A stretch of 64,000 nucleotides of DNA from Saturnia japonica (GCA_033032175.1 CM065320.1:12791413-12855412); one strand, 5' to 3'. Positions 19,370 through 31,109 are shown, counted from the stretch's first letter. A program made the numbers and translations. Notes: generated by a model from the sequence alone, not told the origin.

Positions 19370-22300
19370 TACACTTAAATTATGACGGCATAAATAAACT
19401 ACCGCATATTTATATTCCTGAAATTGATGCTCGTTTAATGATTGATACCGGAAGTACCAGAAGTTTTATTAGTCCCGCTAAAGCTGATGAATATTTTTCA
19501 GATTATAAATATATTGATCCTTTTGAAGTTATTAGTACACATGGACGTAGCCTACATGACGAAGTTATAGATATACCTTTATTGGAAAGTTTTAAAAGTC
19601 CGATGAATCATAAATTTTATATATATAATGTAGATGGAAGATATGACGGATTAATAGGTTCTAACTTATTAAAAATATTGAACGCGACTATAGACATGAA
19701 AAATTTAATTTTACGGACACAAAATACAGAAATTCCAATAATTTATAGTCCCCCGTGGGAAATAACGCTAGAACCACGCACTGAAACCCGTGTTAAGGTG
19801 CCTACAAATTTAATTAATGGTGAAGCAATAATTAATTTTAAAAATTTTGGAAATGAAGTACGTATGCCTAGCGCTATAGTTACTTGCAAAGATTCATTTG
19901 CAACAACAGTCATGCAGAATGCTTCGCAAGATAGTGTGACTTTAACTTTTAACGAACCATTGAATATAACCAGCCTTAATAATAATACTTGCAAAATAAA
20001 TTTATCAACCGGGCAACAATTAAATGATTTTGAGATTGATGAATTACTTACACAAAATTTATCGAAACTCCGATTAGATCATGCTAATCAAGAAGAACGA
20101 GAAGCAATAGAAAAACTTTGTTTTGAATACAGGGATATATTCTATTGTGATAAACTGCCTCTTACATTTTCTAATCAAGTAAAACATCGAATCCGGACTA
20201 AAAATGAAGATCCAATTTTCATACGGCAATACCGACTTCCACCATCGCAAAACGATGAAATACAGAAACAAGTTGAAAAATTACTAAAAGATAATGTTAT
20301 ACAAGAATCGTTTTCACCATGGAGTGCACCCGTACACCTAGTTCCAAAAAAGATGGACGCCTCCGGTGAACAGAAATTTAGAATGGTTGTAGACTATCGA
20401 CGTATAAATGATATTACTACTGATGATAAGTATCCTTTACCAAATATTAATGATTTATTCGACAAGTTAGGGAAATCTACTTACTTCAGTACATTGGATT
20501 TAGCAAGTGGGTACCACCAAATTGAAGTTGATGAACAAGATAGACCCAAAACTGCATTCACTACACCAATGGGACATTTTGAATTTACACGGATGCCATT
20601 TGGACTTAAAACAGCACCTGCAACATTTCAACGCGCAATGGATAACGTGTTACGTGGGTTGCAAGGTATACATTGCTTAGTATATTTAGATGACATCATC
20701 ATTTATTCTAGTAGTATACAAGAACATGTAGAGAAGCTAAGAAAAGTGTTCGATCGTCTCAAACAAACCAATCTTAAAGTAACTCTCGATAAATGTGAGT
20801 TTTTTAAAAAAGATGTACTCTACTTAGGACACAAAATTACGAAGCATGGTTTACAACCAAATGATGATAAAATCAGGGCAGTACTTGCCTTCCCACTCCC
20901 CAGAACATCCACTGAAATTAAAAGTTTTCTTGGCCTGATAGGCTACTACCGAAAATTCATAAAGGATTTTTCAAAAATTACACAACCCCTTACATCGTGT
21001 TTGAAAAAGAAAAATAAAATTGAAATTAATGAATCATATGTTCAAGCTTTTCAAAAATGTAAAGAGCTACTTGTGAATGCTCCTATATTACAGTTTCCTG
21101 ATTTTTCTAAACCCTTCATTTTAACAACAGACGCGTCAAACTACGCTTTAGGCGCTGTCCTTTCACAAGGATCAGTTGGAAATGAAAAACCTATCGCATA
21201 TGCAAGTCGTACTCTTAATGATGCAGAAACACGTTACAGTACAATAGAAAAGGAACTGTTAGCCATCGTTTGGGCAGTAAAACACTTCCGTCCTTACCTG
21301 TATGGACGCAAATTCACAATATTTACTGACCACAGACCTTTAGCATGGTTAAATTCACTGAAAGAACCTAATAGTAAACTTACTAGATGGAAATTGAGAC
21401 TAGCTGAGTTCGATTTTGACATAATATACAAGAACGGTAAACAAAATAGTAATGCTGATGCTCTATCACGAATTAAATTAAATATATTAAAGGACGATAT
21501 GTCCTTACGAGTAAACGTGAGTGACACTGAACGATCTGAGAGTCCAATACTAATTTCAGACTCATCAGAAACGTTAACTATTCCTTCAGATTCCGATAAG
21601 ACTTTAACTCACCCAATTCGTTCTCCTTCATCCAGTACTATTACTGCCTGTTCATTACCGGAAACCATACATTCTGCTGAAGATATTGATACGAATGGTA
21701 TTCCCATTATTGAAGAAGCCATCGACACAAAACCTAATCAAATCCTTATTTTTACTTGGAACAGAAACCAATTATCAATAAAAGACTTATCACATGAAAA
21801 ACAAAAAATTTTGGAAGTACATTTACCTGTAAACAACACTAACCTTGTTAAGAAATTTCTTTTAGAATATATAAAACCTAAAATTAAATATTTCTTTTAC
21901 TTTGAGAGCGAAATTCACCGTAAACAATTTACAAATGCCGTGATAAAACTATTTAAAAAAGATACCGTCAAAATATATGAATGTACTAAAAGAGTTATAT
22001 ACTTAGGTGATGAAAAAGAGCAACGTGCCACTATACTTGCTTATCATCAAGGTAAAACAAGTCACCGTGGAATCAAAGAAACTCTTATGAAATTAAAGCG
22101 TAATTATTTTTGGACAAATATGGATATAACAGTCGCTTCTGTAATCAATTCTTGTGAAACTTGTAAAACTCTAAAATATGATCGCAAACCTTTAAAACCA
22201 GAATTAATGTTAACGCAAACTCAAACAAAACCTTTTGCTGAAATATTTATAGATATATTCTCTATAGAAGGAAGCTACTTCCTTACCATAATAGATGCTT

Positions 22301-23085
22301 TCAGTAAACTAGGTCAGGCTTTTGAAATATCCAATCGCTCTACACCTGAAGTAGTTCGTGCCTTAATTAAATTTTTCTCATTTTATGGCGTACCAAATAA
22401 GATCAGTGCTGATTCTGGTACTGAATTCAACAATACACTTTTAAAAGAAACATTACAATTTTATAAAATAGAATTACACATAAGCACTCCACATAATCCT
22501 AATTCTATGGGTTTAATTGAAAGATTCCATTCAACTATTTTAGAAATATATCGTATCGCTAAATATGAACATAAAATAACTGACGCGGCTAACGTTATGA
22601 CTTATGCAATTATGTCATACAATCAAACCATTCACTCAACGACTGGTCTTACACCATTTGAAGTAGTTTTTGGACACACTGATTCTAATAGTACTTTTGA
22701 AGTAAACTTTAACAAACAATATACGCAACAATTAGTAAACGATCATATGAAACGAACGAAATATCTTTATAAATATTTAACAGACAAAGTAATTGAAAAT
22801 AAAGAAAAGATTAAAACAAAACGTGGTGGTGAAACATCATTTGATATTCAAGAAGAGGACACTATATTTGTAAAAGGTGTTAATACAAGGCGAAGTAAAG
22901 ATAAACCGCGTTATCAAAAAGCACAAGTATATGGTAAAATTGACAGAAATATCTGTCCTGTAAAAATGAAAACTCGAAAAACAAACGTGCCTATTAAGGA
23001 TATAAAACGACCTTCGCAGGTACCTCCTCGGGCTCCTGGCTCTGATCATCAGGATTCACGCCCTTCAACTTCACAGAATCGATAA
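19330..23085 (+). CDS. pol: Errantivirus Pol polyprotein (protease, RT, RNase H, integrase)
   Basis: About 1,250 residues, open throughout, expressed as Gag-Pol by -1 frameshift. Aspartic protease motif IDTGSTRSF at 19441. RT: SPWSAPVHLVPKK (about 20315), LDLASGYHQIEV (about 20498), FGLKTAPATFQ, and the catalytic YLDD at 20683-20694. RNase H: TTDASNYALG (about 21125), a conserved Glu in IEKELLAI, and FTDHRPL. Integrase: H-H-C-C zinc domain (HQGKTSH near 22045; CETC near 22153) and the triad Asp 22252, Asp 22411, Glu 22519 with the DD35E spacing. All catalytic residues I can check are present. The C-terminus overlaps the env signal-peptide region in another frame. Numbering from 19321 uses an in-frame ATG that need not be a start. 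Confidence 0.95.
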   Translation, partial: FSYKSLQERPPEIVHLNYDGINKLPHIYIPEIDARLMIDTGSTRSFISPAKADEYFSDYKYIDPFEVISTHGRSLHDEVIDIPLLESFKSPMNHKFYIYNVDGRYDGLIGSNLLKILNATIDMKNLILRTQNTEIPIIYSPPWEITLEPRTETRVKVPTNLINGEAIINFKNFGNEVRMPSAIVTCKDSFATTVMQNASQDSVTLTFNEPLNITSLNNNTCKINLSTGQQLNDFEIDELLTQNLSKLRLDHANQEEREAIEKLCFEYRDIFYCDKLPLTFSNQVKHRIRTKNEDPIFIRQYRLPPSQNDEIQKQVEKLLKDNVIQESFSPWSAPVHLVPKKMDASGEQKFRMVVDYRRINDITTDDKYPLPNINDLFDKLGKSTYFSTLDLASGYHQIEVDEQDRPKTAFTTPMGHFEFTRMPFGLKTAPATFQRAMDNVLRGLQGIHCLVYLDDIIIYSSSIQEHVEKLRKVFDRLKQTNLKVTLDKCEFFKKDVLYLGHKITKHGLQPNDDKIRAVLAFPLPRTSTEIKSFLGLIGYYRKFIKDFSKITQPLTSCLKKKNKIEINESYVQAFQKCKELLVNAPILQFPDFSKPFILTTDASNYALGAVLSQGSVGNEKPIAYASRTLNDAETRYSTIEKELLAIVWAVKHFRPYLYGRKFTIFTDHRPLAWLNSLKEPNSKLTRWKLRLAEFDFDIIYKNGKQNSNADALSRIKLNILKDDMSLRVNVSDTERSESPILISDSSETLTIPSDSDKTLTHPIRSPSSSTITACSLPETIHSAEDIDTNGIPIIEEAIDTKPNQILIFTWNRNQLSIKDLSHEKQKILEVHLPVNNTNLVKKFLLEYIKPKIKYFFYFESEIHRKQFTNAVIKLFKKDTVKIYECTKRVIYLGDEKEQRATILAYHQGKTSHRGIKETLMKLKRNYFWTNMDITVASVINSCETCKTLKYDRKPLKPELMLTQTQTKPFAEIFIDIFSIEGSYFLTIIDAFSKLGQAFEISNRSTPEVVRALIKFFSFYGVPNKISADSGTEFNNTLLKETLQFYKIELHISTPHNPNSMGLIERFHSTILEIYRIAKYEHKITDAANVMTYAIMSYNQTIHSTTGLTPFEVVFGHTDSNSTFEVNFNKQYTQQLVNDHMKRTKYLYKYLTDKVIENKEKIKTKRGGETSFDIQEEDTIFVKGVNTRRSKDKPRYQKAQVYGKIDRNICPVKMKTRKTNVPIKDIKRPSQVPPRAPGSDHQDSRPSTSQNR

Positions 23086-24748
23086 AAATCCCGGTATAGT
23101 CCTTGTGAAACAAGGTCAAGCTAGTGTAAGTTATGATAAGTGGACAATAATTAAGATTTTAGATTTAAGTCTGATACGTGAGGATTTAGAATTCAATATA
23201 AAAAGATATACTAAATTTAATCAATATTTAAAAACACATTTTGATAATGAAACATCTAATGTTCAACTTTTTAATGTAAAGCTTCAAACGAATTATGTAA
23301 TGAATATTAGTATTCAAAAATTAGAACAGTTATCTCCATCAACTAGAATTAAACGTGGACTTCTCAATCCTCTTGGATCTATTATTAAGCTTATAACTGG
23401 TAACTTAGATCATAATGATGCTTTAAGATATGAAAATATGATTGATTCTCTAACGACACGCCAAAATACACTCATTAAAAAGGTAACCTTAATATCAGAT
23501 ATTTCTGAATCAATGATAAAGATAACAAATTTCACGAAGGACAATTTCATTCGAATAGATAAAGAGTTACGAGAAATAAAAAAATTAATAAATCAAACTA
23601 ATATTGATATAACTACCCATAATTTTATTAATGTTTATAATTTATTTTTCCATAATTTTCAACTACTCTACATTCGGTTGAATGAAATTGAAACTTCTCT
23701 GGCATTCAGTAAATTAAAAATATTACACCAATCTCTTATAAACTCAAATGAATTATTAGAATTGTTAAAAAAGATAGAGAAATTCTACAAACTTGTGTAT
23801 CCAGTAAGTTATGACAATTTAGTTAAAATAGAGCAATGTATAGAGCTTAAAGCTTATACAAAAGGAAGTCAAATAACATTCATTTTAGATATACCAATAA
23901 TTAGAGATGAAATTTATACATACTACAGAGCAATTCCAATACCTATGACCAATCCTTCTAATCATACCACCATCATTATTCCTAAATTTCCTTACCTATT
24001 AGTAAAAGGGTCTAAATTTGTCTCGCTCACTTTACCTTGTAATGAACTTCACGACGAAATGTTCCTGTGTCACGAGGATGATTCTCGAACAACTTCAGAA
24101 GACACTTGCATAACAGCATTAATTCAATTTTCTTCGAATACGAGTTCTTGTCATCCAGTACCAGTTGAAATCAAGACCATTAAGATACAACCAATTGGAA
24201 AAGAGAGATGGATTCTTCATAGTAACGCTGAGAATATATTATCAAAAATTTGTAACGACGAAATAACGAAAGAAAATATAGAAGGGACATACTTCCTCGT
24301 CCTAGATGACCATTGCGATGTTAAAATTGGTGAAATTACGCTAAAAGCTCACCATATTACTACGAGTAATTTGAAGATGTCAAAATTACCGATTATTAAT
24401 CTTCCCGAAATAACAATTACTGAGCAACAATTGCAACGTGAACCCATCAATTTGGATAACAGTGAATTAATAAATCTTCAACATTTAAATAATCTTTTAA
24501 AAATCAGTGAAAGTGAACTAAAAACATCAAGTGAAAGAATTATTAATGTAAAAAGTGTTAGTGCCGGAACTTTATTGTTATATGTGATTATATTTCTATT
24601 AATTCTTGTATTCTTAGTATATAAGCTCAGTTTTTGTAAAAATTATTGCTATCGAAATAATCATAGTGATAATCATCCCTCTGATAATTTCGAACTTGAG
24701 GGGGGAGGAGTTATGCAGTCTGTACCCTCTCTTATTACGTCTTGTTAA
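23020..24748 (+). CDS. env: Errantivirus envelope glycoprotein (main exon)
   Basis: The frame is open from 23006 to TAA 24748. With the predicted leader exon (17575-17591) the product is about 581 residues. No ATG starts the long frame. Upstream of the first conserved region, bases 23021-23060 encode a hydrophobic run fit for a signal peptide, entered through a CTTCGCAG acceptor at 23019. A furin-type RIKR site is at 23345-23356, followed by a Gly/Leu-rich putative fusion peptide. A transmembrane segment lies at about 24570-24630 with a short Cys-containing tail. This is the layout of errantivirus envelopes, which resemble baculovirus F proteins. It would mediate membrane fusion. The last 40 bases lie within the 3' LTR. 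No break is visible. Confidence 0.9.
24698..24708 (+). promoter_or_regulatory. Polypurine tract
   Basis: The purine run GAGGGGGGAGG sits immediately before the 3' LTR, at the expected place for plus-strand priming. Confidence 0.85.
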
Positions 24749-25015
24749 TTGGTACATACGTTAGAAATGCTGATGTTACGTTTTTAACCCATATTATGTC
24801 TGCAAACTACTGATAGACACCTGGTGTTTTGACTGAATGTATTGCGACATATTTCTCATTATTTCATAGTAAACAGCCCCACTTTGTGTTTATAGAATAA
24901 GAGTTTATAAAAGAGACATTTGTAACAAATAAAAGCATTCTTAATAAAGCTTCTTGAGAATCAGTCTTGTCTTAGACTTTTTAAAAACCCTCGGCAGTGC
25001 TCCCGAAATTTAACT
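24709..25015 (+). repeat. 3' LTR
   Basis: 307 bp, no difference from the 5' LTR seen by eye. It carries the env stop and both AATAAA signals used for 3' end formation. Confidence 0.92.
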
Positions 25016-25019
25016 ACAT

Positions 25020-25680
25020 AGAGTAAAATAATCATAATATTTTGTATTTAATCGTAGAGCAAACAAGGAAAATTATGAGCTTAATCATTTATTACTGGAA
25101 AGTGGATTACGAGGTAGATCCCCGCAGTTATCAATGCTCTACGACGCATACCAGTTCAGTTGTTGACTTTTTATCTGTATAATAATATGTTTGACCTTTA
25201 TAAAGAACGTTTCGCGATATTAAGCCACACGAGTGAAGAAAACTCTTTCGTGTATTAACCGAAACGTTAACCTGGTATATCTACGAACTTGAATGTCCAA
25301 TGCCAATGAAATTAAAATGTGACTACCCTTGAAGTATCATATATACAACAAAAAAACGAATCATTCAAATCGGTTCATAAACAAAGAAGTTAGGGCTGAA
25401 CATCTATAAAAAAAATATACTTACATACATTTTTTTTACATACATACATTTTTTTGAAGTCGGTTTAAAAATGGAACCTACTAAAAGCAACTTACATTTA
25501 TTTAAATAATAAAATTTAATAATGTATTTTGGTAAATCATGTGACAAGTATTGCAATACATCGTCGTGCCGATTTCAAGGTATCAGGTATGTATTTAACA
25601 TTTATTGTATTATCATAATATGTTTCATATTTTCACAATTTATTGTGCTTTTGTCGAGATTCTACTGAGGTTGAAAAATC
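25020..25680 (+). repeat. Right half of the errantivirus target segment
   Basis: Matches 1587-2060 (ACGAGGTAGATCCCCGCAGT; CGTGCCGATTTCAAG). A separate repeat, 25285-25420, is inserted in it and is absent from the 1.5-2.0-kb copy. Confidence 0.7.
25285..25420 (+). repeat. Dispersed repeat R-A, copy 1 (LINE 3' end type)
   Basis: Shares TCCAATGCCAATGAAATTAA, GAATCATTCAAATCGGTTCA and TAAACAAAGAAGTTAGGGCT with copies at 42085-42238 and 48330-48475. All three are in the same orientation. The 48-kb copy continues upstream into an RT relic, so this is probably a LINE tail read antisense. Confidence 0.6.
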
Positions 25681-26369
25681 CCGAGTACGAATGAGAATTA
25701 AACTGGTCCTGGTGCATGCAATGTAGATACATAAGTTTGGAGTAAAACGTTACAATTTATTTTATTATTATGCTTTGAAATAATATAGGATTAGGATTTA
25801 ATAAATCTTGCTTTCGCTGGACTCTAATATATCACTTAATGAGGTGTTGAGTTACTAATAATATAATAATAATTCGTTTATATGGATTTTCAGTGAAGTT
25901 TTTCTTATTTTGTAAATCGAAGTCATGGATCTGTAGAACCTATTTATCTATCTCTTAAAGTTTAAAAGCTCCGCATACTGACTATGTTTTACTCGTGACT
26001 TCGTTCTCTGGTTGCAACTGGTTGTAATAATACAAAACCTTCGCAAATATGCACCCAACAACTAACAGGTCAATTGGCTTAGTGTTTTACAACCGGCCGC
26101 CTTCCTGATGTCTCCACCCTCTTTGGGATCTCTTTGTTTGTGTCTAGCCGACGATAACTAAATCTCCACTATCAACGTCTTTAAGGCCTATTACTACTCA
26201 CTACCTTAAAAGTATGGTATTATATATATAAACTCTTAATTAAGATTTTAGTATTTCATGTATCCAAAACTTTGAAGTCAATATCAGTGAACTCATTATA
26301 TCTCTTTATCCAATTAAGATACCGGTGAATTAATATGCCACGTACATACATGTAATCACGCCTCTTTCC

Positions 26370-26700
26370 CAACATGGTAGGCAGAGATTACGTCCTTCCA
26401 CTTGCATATATCTTTCGCTTCTTCAACATTTATCAATCTTTTTATGCATGCTCGGTGGTTTGACTCTTGTTTTTTTGTAGAAAGTTCCCGATTTAATCGT
26501 GGAAGGTTCATCTATGCTTTTGAACATTCCCATTCGCACTCATCTTACAAATCTGTCTAGTCATTCTCCCTTCATTCATCCTCTCTACATGACCAAACCA
26601 TCTAAGCATTCCTTTCTCAATCTGTGTTACTTCTTTCACAACAAAATGTTCTCTTATTCCGTCTCTCAATTTCACTCTTAACACACTTCTTACCGTTCTT
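26370..26700 (-). pseudogene. RTE-type LINE ORF C-terminal relic
   Basis: The minus strand reads MLRWFGHVERMNEGRMTRQI, typical of the C-terminal region of RTE-like LINE proteins, then breaks at a stop. It is the same family as 31110-31690. Confidence 0.65.
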
Positions 26701-27399
26701 CTTCTGCATTTATTCTACTTTTATGTTTTTTTTTTTTATCACAACTAGCTATAACTTCCGTACGCGAGTGTACGTTTGAATGAAACTAAAATATTTTAGT
26801 GACGAAAGTGCTGTTTTACAGAATTTCATTGTAAATACGTTATTTATTTATTTGAAACTATAATGTATTATATTTAGTTCTAACACGAAAAATTAAATAT
26901 TATATACTCATATTTAAATTCTTCATAGTTCTGATATAATTATTTATATCTGGGTAATTTACATCAAGTAAACATCTGGCCGACAAAGCTTTGCTCGGTG
27001 TTTCATTTAAAAAAAACAGCTACTTAAGTAAATTTGGGTAGTAAAGCAATATCTAAATACAATATTTCAATCGTTAAAGTCGTTATGCATACACAAGCCT
27101 TGCTCACTTCATTAGATTTACTTGTAGTATATTCACAAGAGGCCAGCATCATTTCATATTATATTAAGAAAATTTTTCAAGTGAACAGCTTAGCATTAAA
27201 ATACAAACTGCTTTTGCAAGAAATATACAATCATATTTTTATAAATGCAATATTCTTTGAAGTCGACGTCAAAGAATATAATAAAATTACAAATATTGCG
27301 TTCCAACCCTAGACTTGTCTCTAATACTTTGCGACTCAGAAGGACTTAGGAAGTATTATTTTCATAATAGTTTATTGTATATATATATAATACTGGCAA

Positions 27400-27905
27400 T
27401 ATTATTATGTCGGTATGAATTGAGGAGTCACTCCAGATTTTAAAAGGAGTATTTACAAATTCAGAATTTTGTATTAAAATGTATCAATAGTTATAAAATT
27501 GTAAATGAAAAAGTTGTAAATGTAAAAGTGAATGTTTTTGAAAAATGATTGATAGTTGATATTATAAGGAGTAACTTAAGCTACTTTTCTTTTATAAAAG
27601 AATTAGGGTTCCGTGCCAAAAATGCTGTTCATGGTGAACTAATTCTGGCGCTTAAATGGCTTACGCATAAACCATACCTAAGCGTGAACCATAATAGTTT
27701 TATCAAATTAATGTGCTACATATTTGTAGACATTCAAAATACCTACAAAAAACCAAAGAGAGTATATGTCTATCTTTTAAGGAACACCCACAGTGAGCAT
27801 TTTGGTCTTTAAAATAAGGGGGGTTTGGGGGGAGCAAGATTCGCGCGTGTGCCTAATCGACGGCATTCTGTAGTCCACGTGAGCGAAGCCGCGGGAACAG
27901 CTACT
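27400..27905 (+). repeat. Dispersed repeat with AGCGAAGCCGCGGG end
   Basis: Contains GATATTATAAGGAGTAACTT, GCTACTTTTCTTTTA and ends GTGAGCGAAGCCGCGGGAAC. Relatives are at 51190-51400 (plus) and 61690-61800 (reverse complement, TAAGTTACTCCTTATAAC). It resembles a lepidopteran non-autonomous Helitron; no coding capacity. Confidence 0.5.
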
Positions 27906-28280
27906 TTTAAATAAGTTCTAAAATTCAGTAAAATGAATAATTAACAATATTGTTTTAAACACTCTTAATATAATGTAAAAATGTCGTTCAACCGTAACCT
28001 TGGACACGTTATGTCGAAGGAATGATCGTAAATAATTGACGATTAGGTATGTATTTTGTGTGCGGTCAGTGTAATTGCTATGGTGCCAATTACCATTTAC
28101 TGTGTGTTCGAAGAACTTATTGCAATTTTTGATATATTGCTTAAATCTTTCGATAGAGTTGCATATGTAAGGTAAAATATCTTCCTCCTCTTTCCTATCC
28201 GAATAACGTAGTATGTTAGATATTAAATAATATTTTTTAATTCCGAAAATAATTAAAACTTACAGTAATAATGATTGGAA

Positions 28281-28495
28281 TGATGGCTCAGTTGGTAGCG
28301 TTTACGGACTCCGTGTCTATCGACGTGAGTTCGAATCTCTGCAATGAGCCTCAGATTTCGAAAAACTCATCATGATGAAACCATAGCCTGGTGGTAGGGT
28401 ATTTTCTACCACACTCGATATTGAAATGTTTCCCCCAGCATCCACAGGAGTGTTCCGGCAGTTTTACTCGAGATTCACAGAACCCTCAATAGGTT
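28281..28495 (+). mobile_element. tRNA-headed SINE-2
   Basis: A-box-like TGGCTCAGTTGGTAGCG and B-box GAGTTCGAATCTC at tRNA spacing, followed by a non-tRNA body (CCATAGCCTGGTGGTAGGGT). An antisense piece is at 16846-16990 and a diverged one at about 57770-57850. I call a SINE, not a tRNA gene, because the body is shared between copies and the acceptor stem does not close well. Confidence 0.65.
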
Positions 28496-28659
28496 TATAA
28501 AATCACGTTTAAATAGTAAATTTATAATTCGTGGGTAGTTTATATTTCTAGTAGCGAAGTAATTTCGTTATTGTAGATAAAAGAGAACACGAAGATAGGT
28601 AAAGACTTTGTTACTGTTAGAAATAACAATAATTGAAATAAAGCTGTACGCAGTGATAG

Positions 28660-29038
28660 TAGGGGTGTGAGAATAATTCGAATGTGCGAATTATTCCGAC
28701 CGAATCGAAAACTTATAATTGATTCGAAACCAAAATTTTTCGAAAATTCCAGTTTTTAATAATATTATATATATAATAATTTGAAAATTTCGAATTTTTC
28801 ATGAGATTTGAAATTTTTGAACTATTCCTTTCAAACTACAAATAATTCATGAGTATTTCCATAATTTTTTAAAATTTATTATACGAAATTCGGAATCCGG
28901 AATTGGAATTGAATATTCGAAACTTTAATAATAATTCAAATTTTTTGAAAAATTCACAAATATTTCGAAGCTTTTGAACTCGAAAGTACGAATTATTCAA
29001 TACGAATTTACGATTCCAATGCTGTTTGCACACCCCTA
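28660..29038. mobile_element. MITE with TAGGGGTGTG ends and TTCGAA-rich interior
   Basis: 379 bp. Left end TAGGGGTGTG, right end CACACCCCTA, a perfect 10-bp inverted repeat. The interior is AT-rich and full of palindromic TTCGAA and AATTCG words. Ends of this kind and possible 8-bp flanks (AGTGATAG/AGTAGCAT, only half matching) suggest a hAT-type MITE. Non-coding. Confidence 0.55.
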
Positions 29039-29481
29039 AGTAGCATTTCAATAAGTCTGCATTGTACTGCTGATCGTAATAGCATCATATCGATGCTAAA
29101 ATAAAAAGGCATTATGAAATGAAGTGGAACGAGTGCCGTGTTTTACGCATTAAAAATAAACACTGTTATTTTTTGAAAGTACATAATATATTTTAATTTC
29201 TAATACGATGCATGATTAATAATTAATACGTTGCAACTATTCTTGCCACTGCTTAATCAATAATGTTAGAAAAAGTATGTATGACTATAAAAACAAATTG
29301 AAAACAACTGAAGCGTGTATGGGACAAACTTTGTGTAGACTGTGTAAAATTTGTATCTCGACTTGGTCGATAAATTATCATCATTGTCATAAATTATACA
29401 CAAATGTTAAACAAACCGTTTCTTGTACTTTTCATAATGCCACATATAATTACTGACAATTACTGATGACGCGTAAAATAG

Positions 29482-29727
29482 TGACTTACCTACGTGTCCA
29501 TCTCTCAATACAACACTCGAAGTAGAATGCCCTCCATCACTCTGCTCCCTGCGCTTTATAGGAGCATCGTTGCTGCTCCGCCGCAGTACCGCGAGCGATC
29601 GTATGATGTCACGTGCCATAGAGTCAGGTGAAATTCGTCTAATGTATGTTACATTTGGTATAATTGCTATGGTTATGAGATCAAATAAAAAGTGCATTTT
29701 TTCTGAGAAAATTTTGCCTTTAAACAT
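29482..29727 (-). CDS. Tentative host exon with consensus splice donor
   Basis: On the minus strand an open frame runs to GATGGACACGTAG followed by GTAAGT at about 29487, a perfect splice donor. The segment 29490-29640 is richer in G+C than its surroundings. The frame reads MHFLFDLITIAIIPN early (hydrophobic, from an ATG near 29695) and later contains SMARDIIRSLAVLRRSS and a KRR basic run. It could be the first exon of a secreted precursor. It could also be an internal exon that begins after a CATACATTAG acceptor within it. I do not recognise the product and found no partner exon. Confidence 0.3.
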
Positions 29728-29759
29728 AAGAAAAGCATTTAAAAAACGTTAAATGTTAA

Positions 29760-31100
29760 TTATTGTCACATTATAAACAGGAATTTCTCACAGACGTAGA
29801 ATCTGAGATAAGTCCTAAATAATCCGAAACGTTAAGCTGAAAGTATCTATATAATTTTCATTTCACGTTTCACGTAACATTTTGAAAAGCCCTTCCCTCG
29901 GTGGAGGCTGTGACATTCTTTATTTTTGGAATATTCTACGTAAAAGGTTATGTATGGGTCGTTTGCGAGACAACTTCTTTGAAGTGTATGAATTTACGTT
30001 TATAATGTAAAAACAGATAACCATCCAAGCGGCTGTTTCTTTTGCCTAGAGCGAATCCGTTCTTAGCTGCTGACTGTGTAATTTTTGCTCACTTTTGTCA
30101 AACGACTGACTTATTTTCATAGTATACGGTTACCAATCTCAAAGAAGGAGATTAAAAATCAGTTTTTTAAATTAAACACACACGAGCTCCAGATGCTCTC
30201 CCAATGGAGATACGAAGGAAACTGGTAAGAAAAACCAGCACCACCATCACCACCAGCCTATGTAGAACTCTGAAAGGAGTTTCCATCAGGAATAAACTGC
30301 TATGGCTTATTTGGAAATGATTAAACCTACTTCGAAATGAGAATTTAATCAACAAAACGAAACCCTATGAGACTGCCATATCACCGTGACACTGTGACAA
30401 ACCATGTCACACCTCCTATACCGCACTTTGTATCGCATTCTTGCACATTCGCTTACTTAACAGTAGTTTATTTAAATGCTCAGAAGGTGACCAAATACTG
30501 GTTATACTCAATTTATAGCAATCATCCATACGAAAGAAGGAGAAGTGGTAAGAGTAATCATAATGACTCTTTATTGAGTTTCTATTGGACGATAGTCATT
30601 TTAAGTTCGCTGAAGTAATATAAACTAAACTAAAAAAATATTATACATTGTAAACGAAGTCTAACAAGAAATAAGAATTGACACAAGTAAAGGCAATCAT
30701 AATCTCGCTTGTGAAAACATAACATTTAAATTAAACTGCCTAACAAATTATGAACGTTAAACATGGAAAAAATCAAGGCAAAAGACATTAACGAGAATAT
30801 ACAGTAACAATCTTGGTCGAAGTAAAACACAGTAAACAGACAAATATTTTGGTAACATCTTTTCTACTTCTGATCTCATCTCGAAAGCAAACATCCAGTC
30901 GGTACGGAAATACAATTTAAGTTGGTAAACAGCCGGTTTCGGTGGTAACCGCACTTAGGCACTACTTGTTTATTTAGCAGTGTATAGTGCCGATGACTCC
31001 GTGTCTAAAGTTTGTTGAATAAAGCGCTGGATGCTTTGCAGAAATTAATTTAAAATCTATATAGAATTAACTTTATTATGTTGAACGTGCAGGAAGAACT
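29760..31100. other. No gene recognised
   Basis: Mixed A/T-rich DNA. I see no conserved ORF, RNA gene or repeat end I can support on either strand. Confidence 0.3.
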
Positions 31101-31109
31101 TTGATTTCT

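Larger units (their letters stand above)
17091..25019 (+). mobile_element. Complete errantivirus (Ty3/Gypsy endogenous retrovirus with env)
   Basis: A 7.92-kb provirus: 5' LTR 17095-17401, leader, gag, pol, env, 3' LTR 24709-25015, flanked by the 4-bp repeat ACAT (17091-17094 and 25016-25019). LTR termini AGTTA...TAACT and the 4-bp duplication are typical of insect errantiviruses such as gypsy, 17.6 and TED. By eye the two LTRs show no difference, and all three genes are open, so the insertion is young. The AT-rich codon use of gag-pol-env is uniform. A paralogous empty site is at 1586. It may be competent for retrotransposition; infectivity cannot be judged. Confidence 0.95.

Noticed and set aside
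28281..28350. Functional tRNA gene
   Set aside because: Promoter boxes are present, but the sequence continues into a body shared by other copies and does not fold into a clean cloverleaf by eye. SINE preferred.
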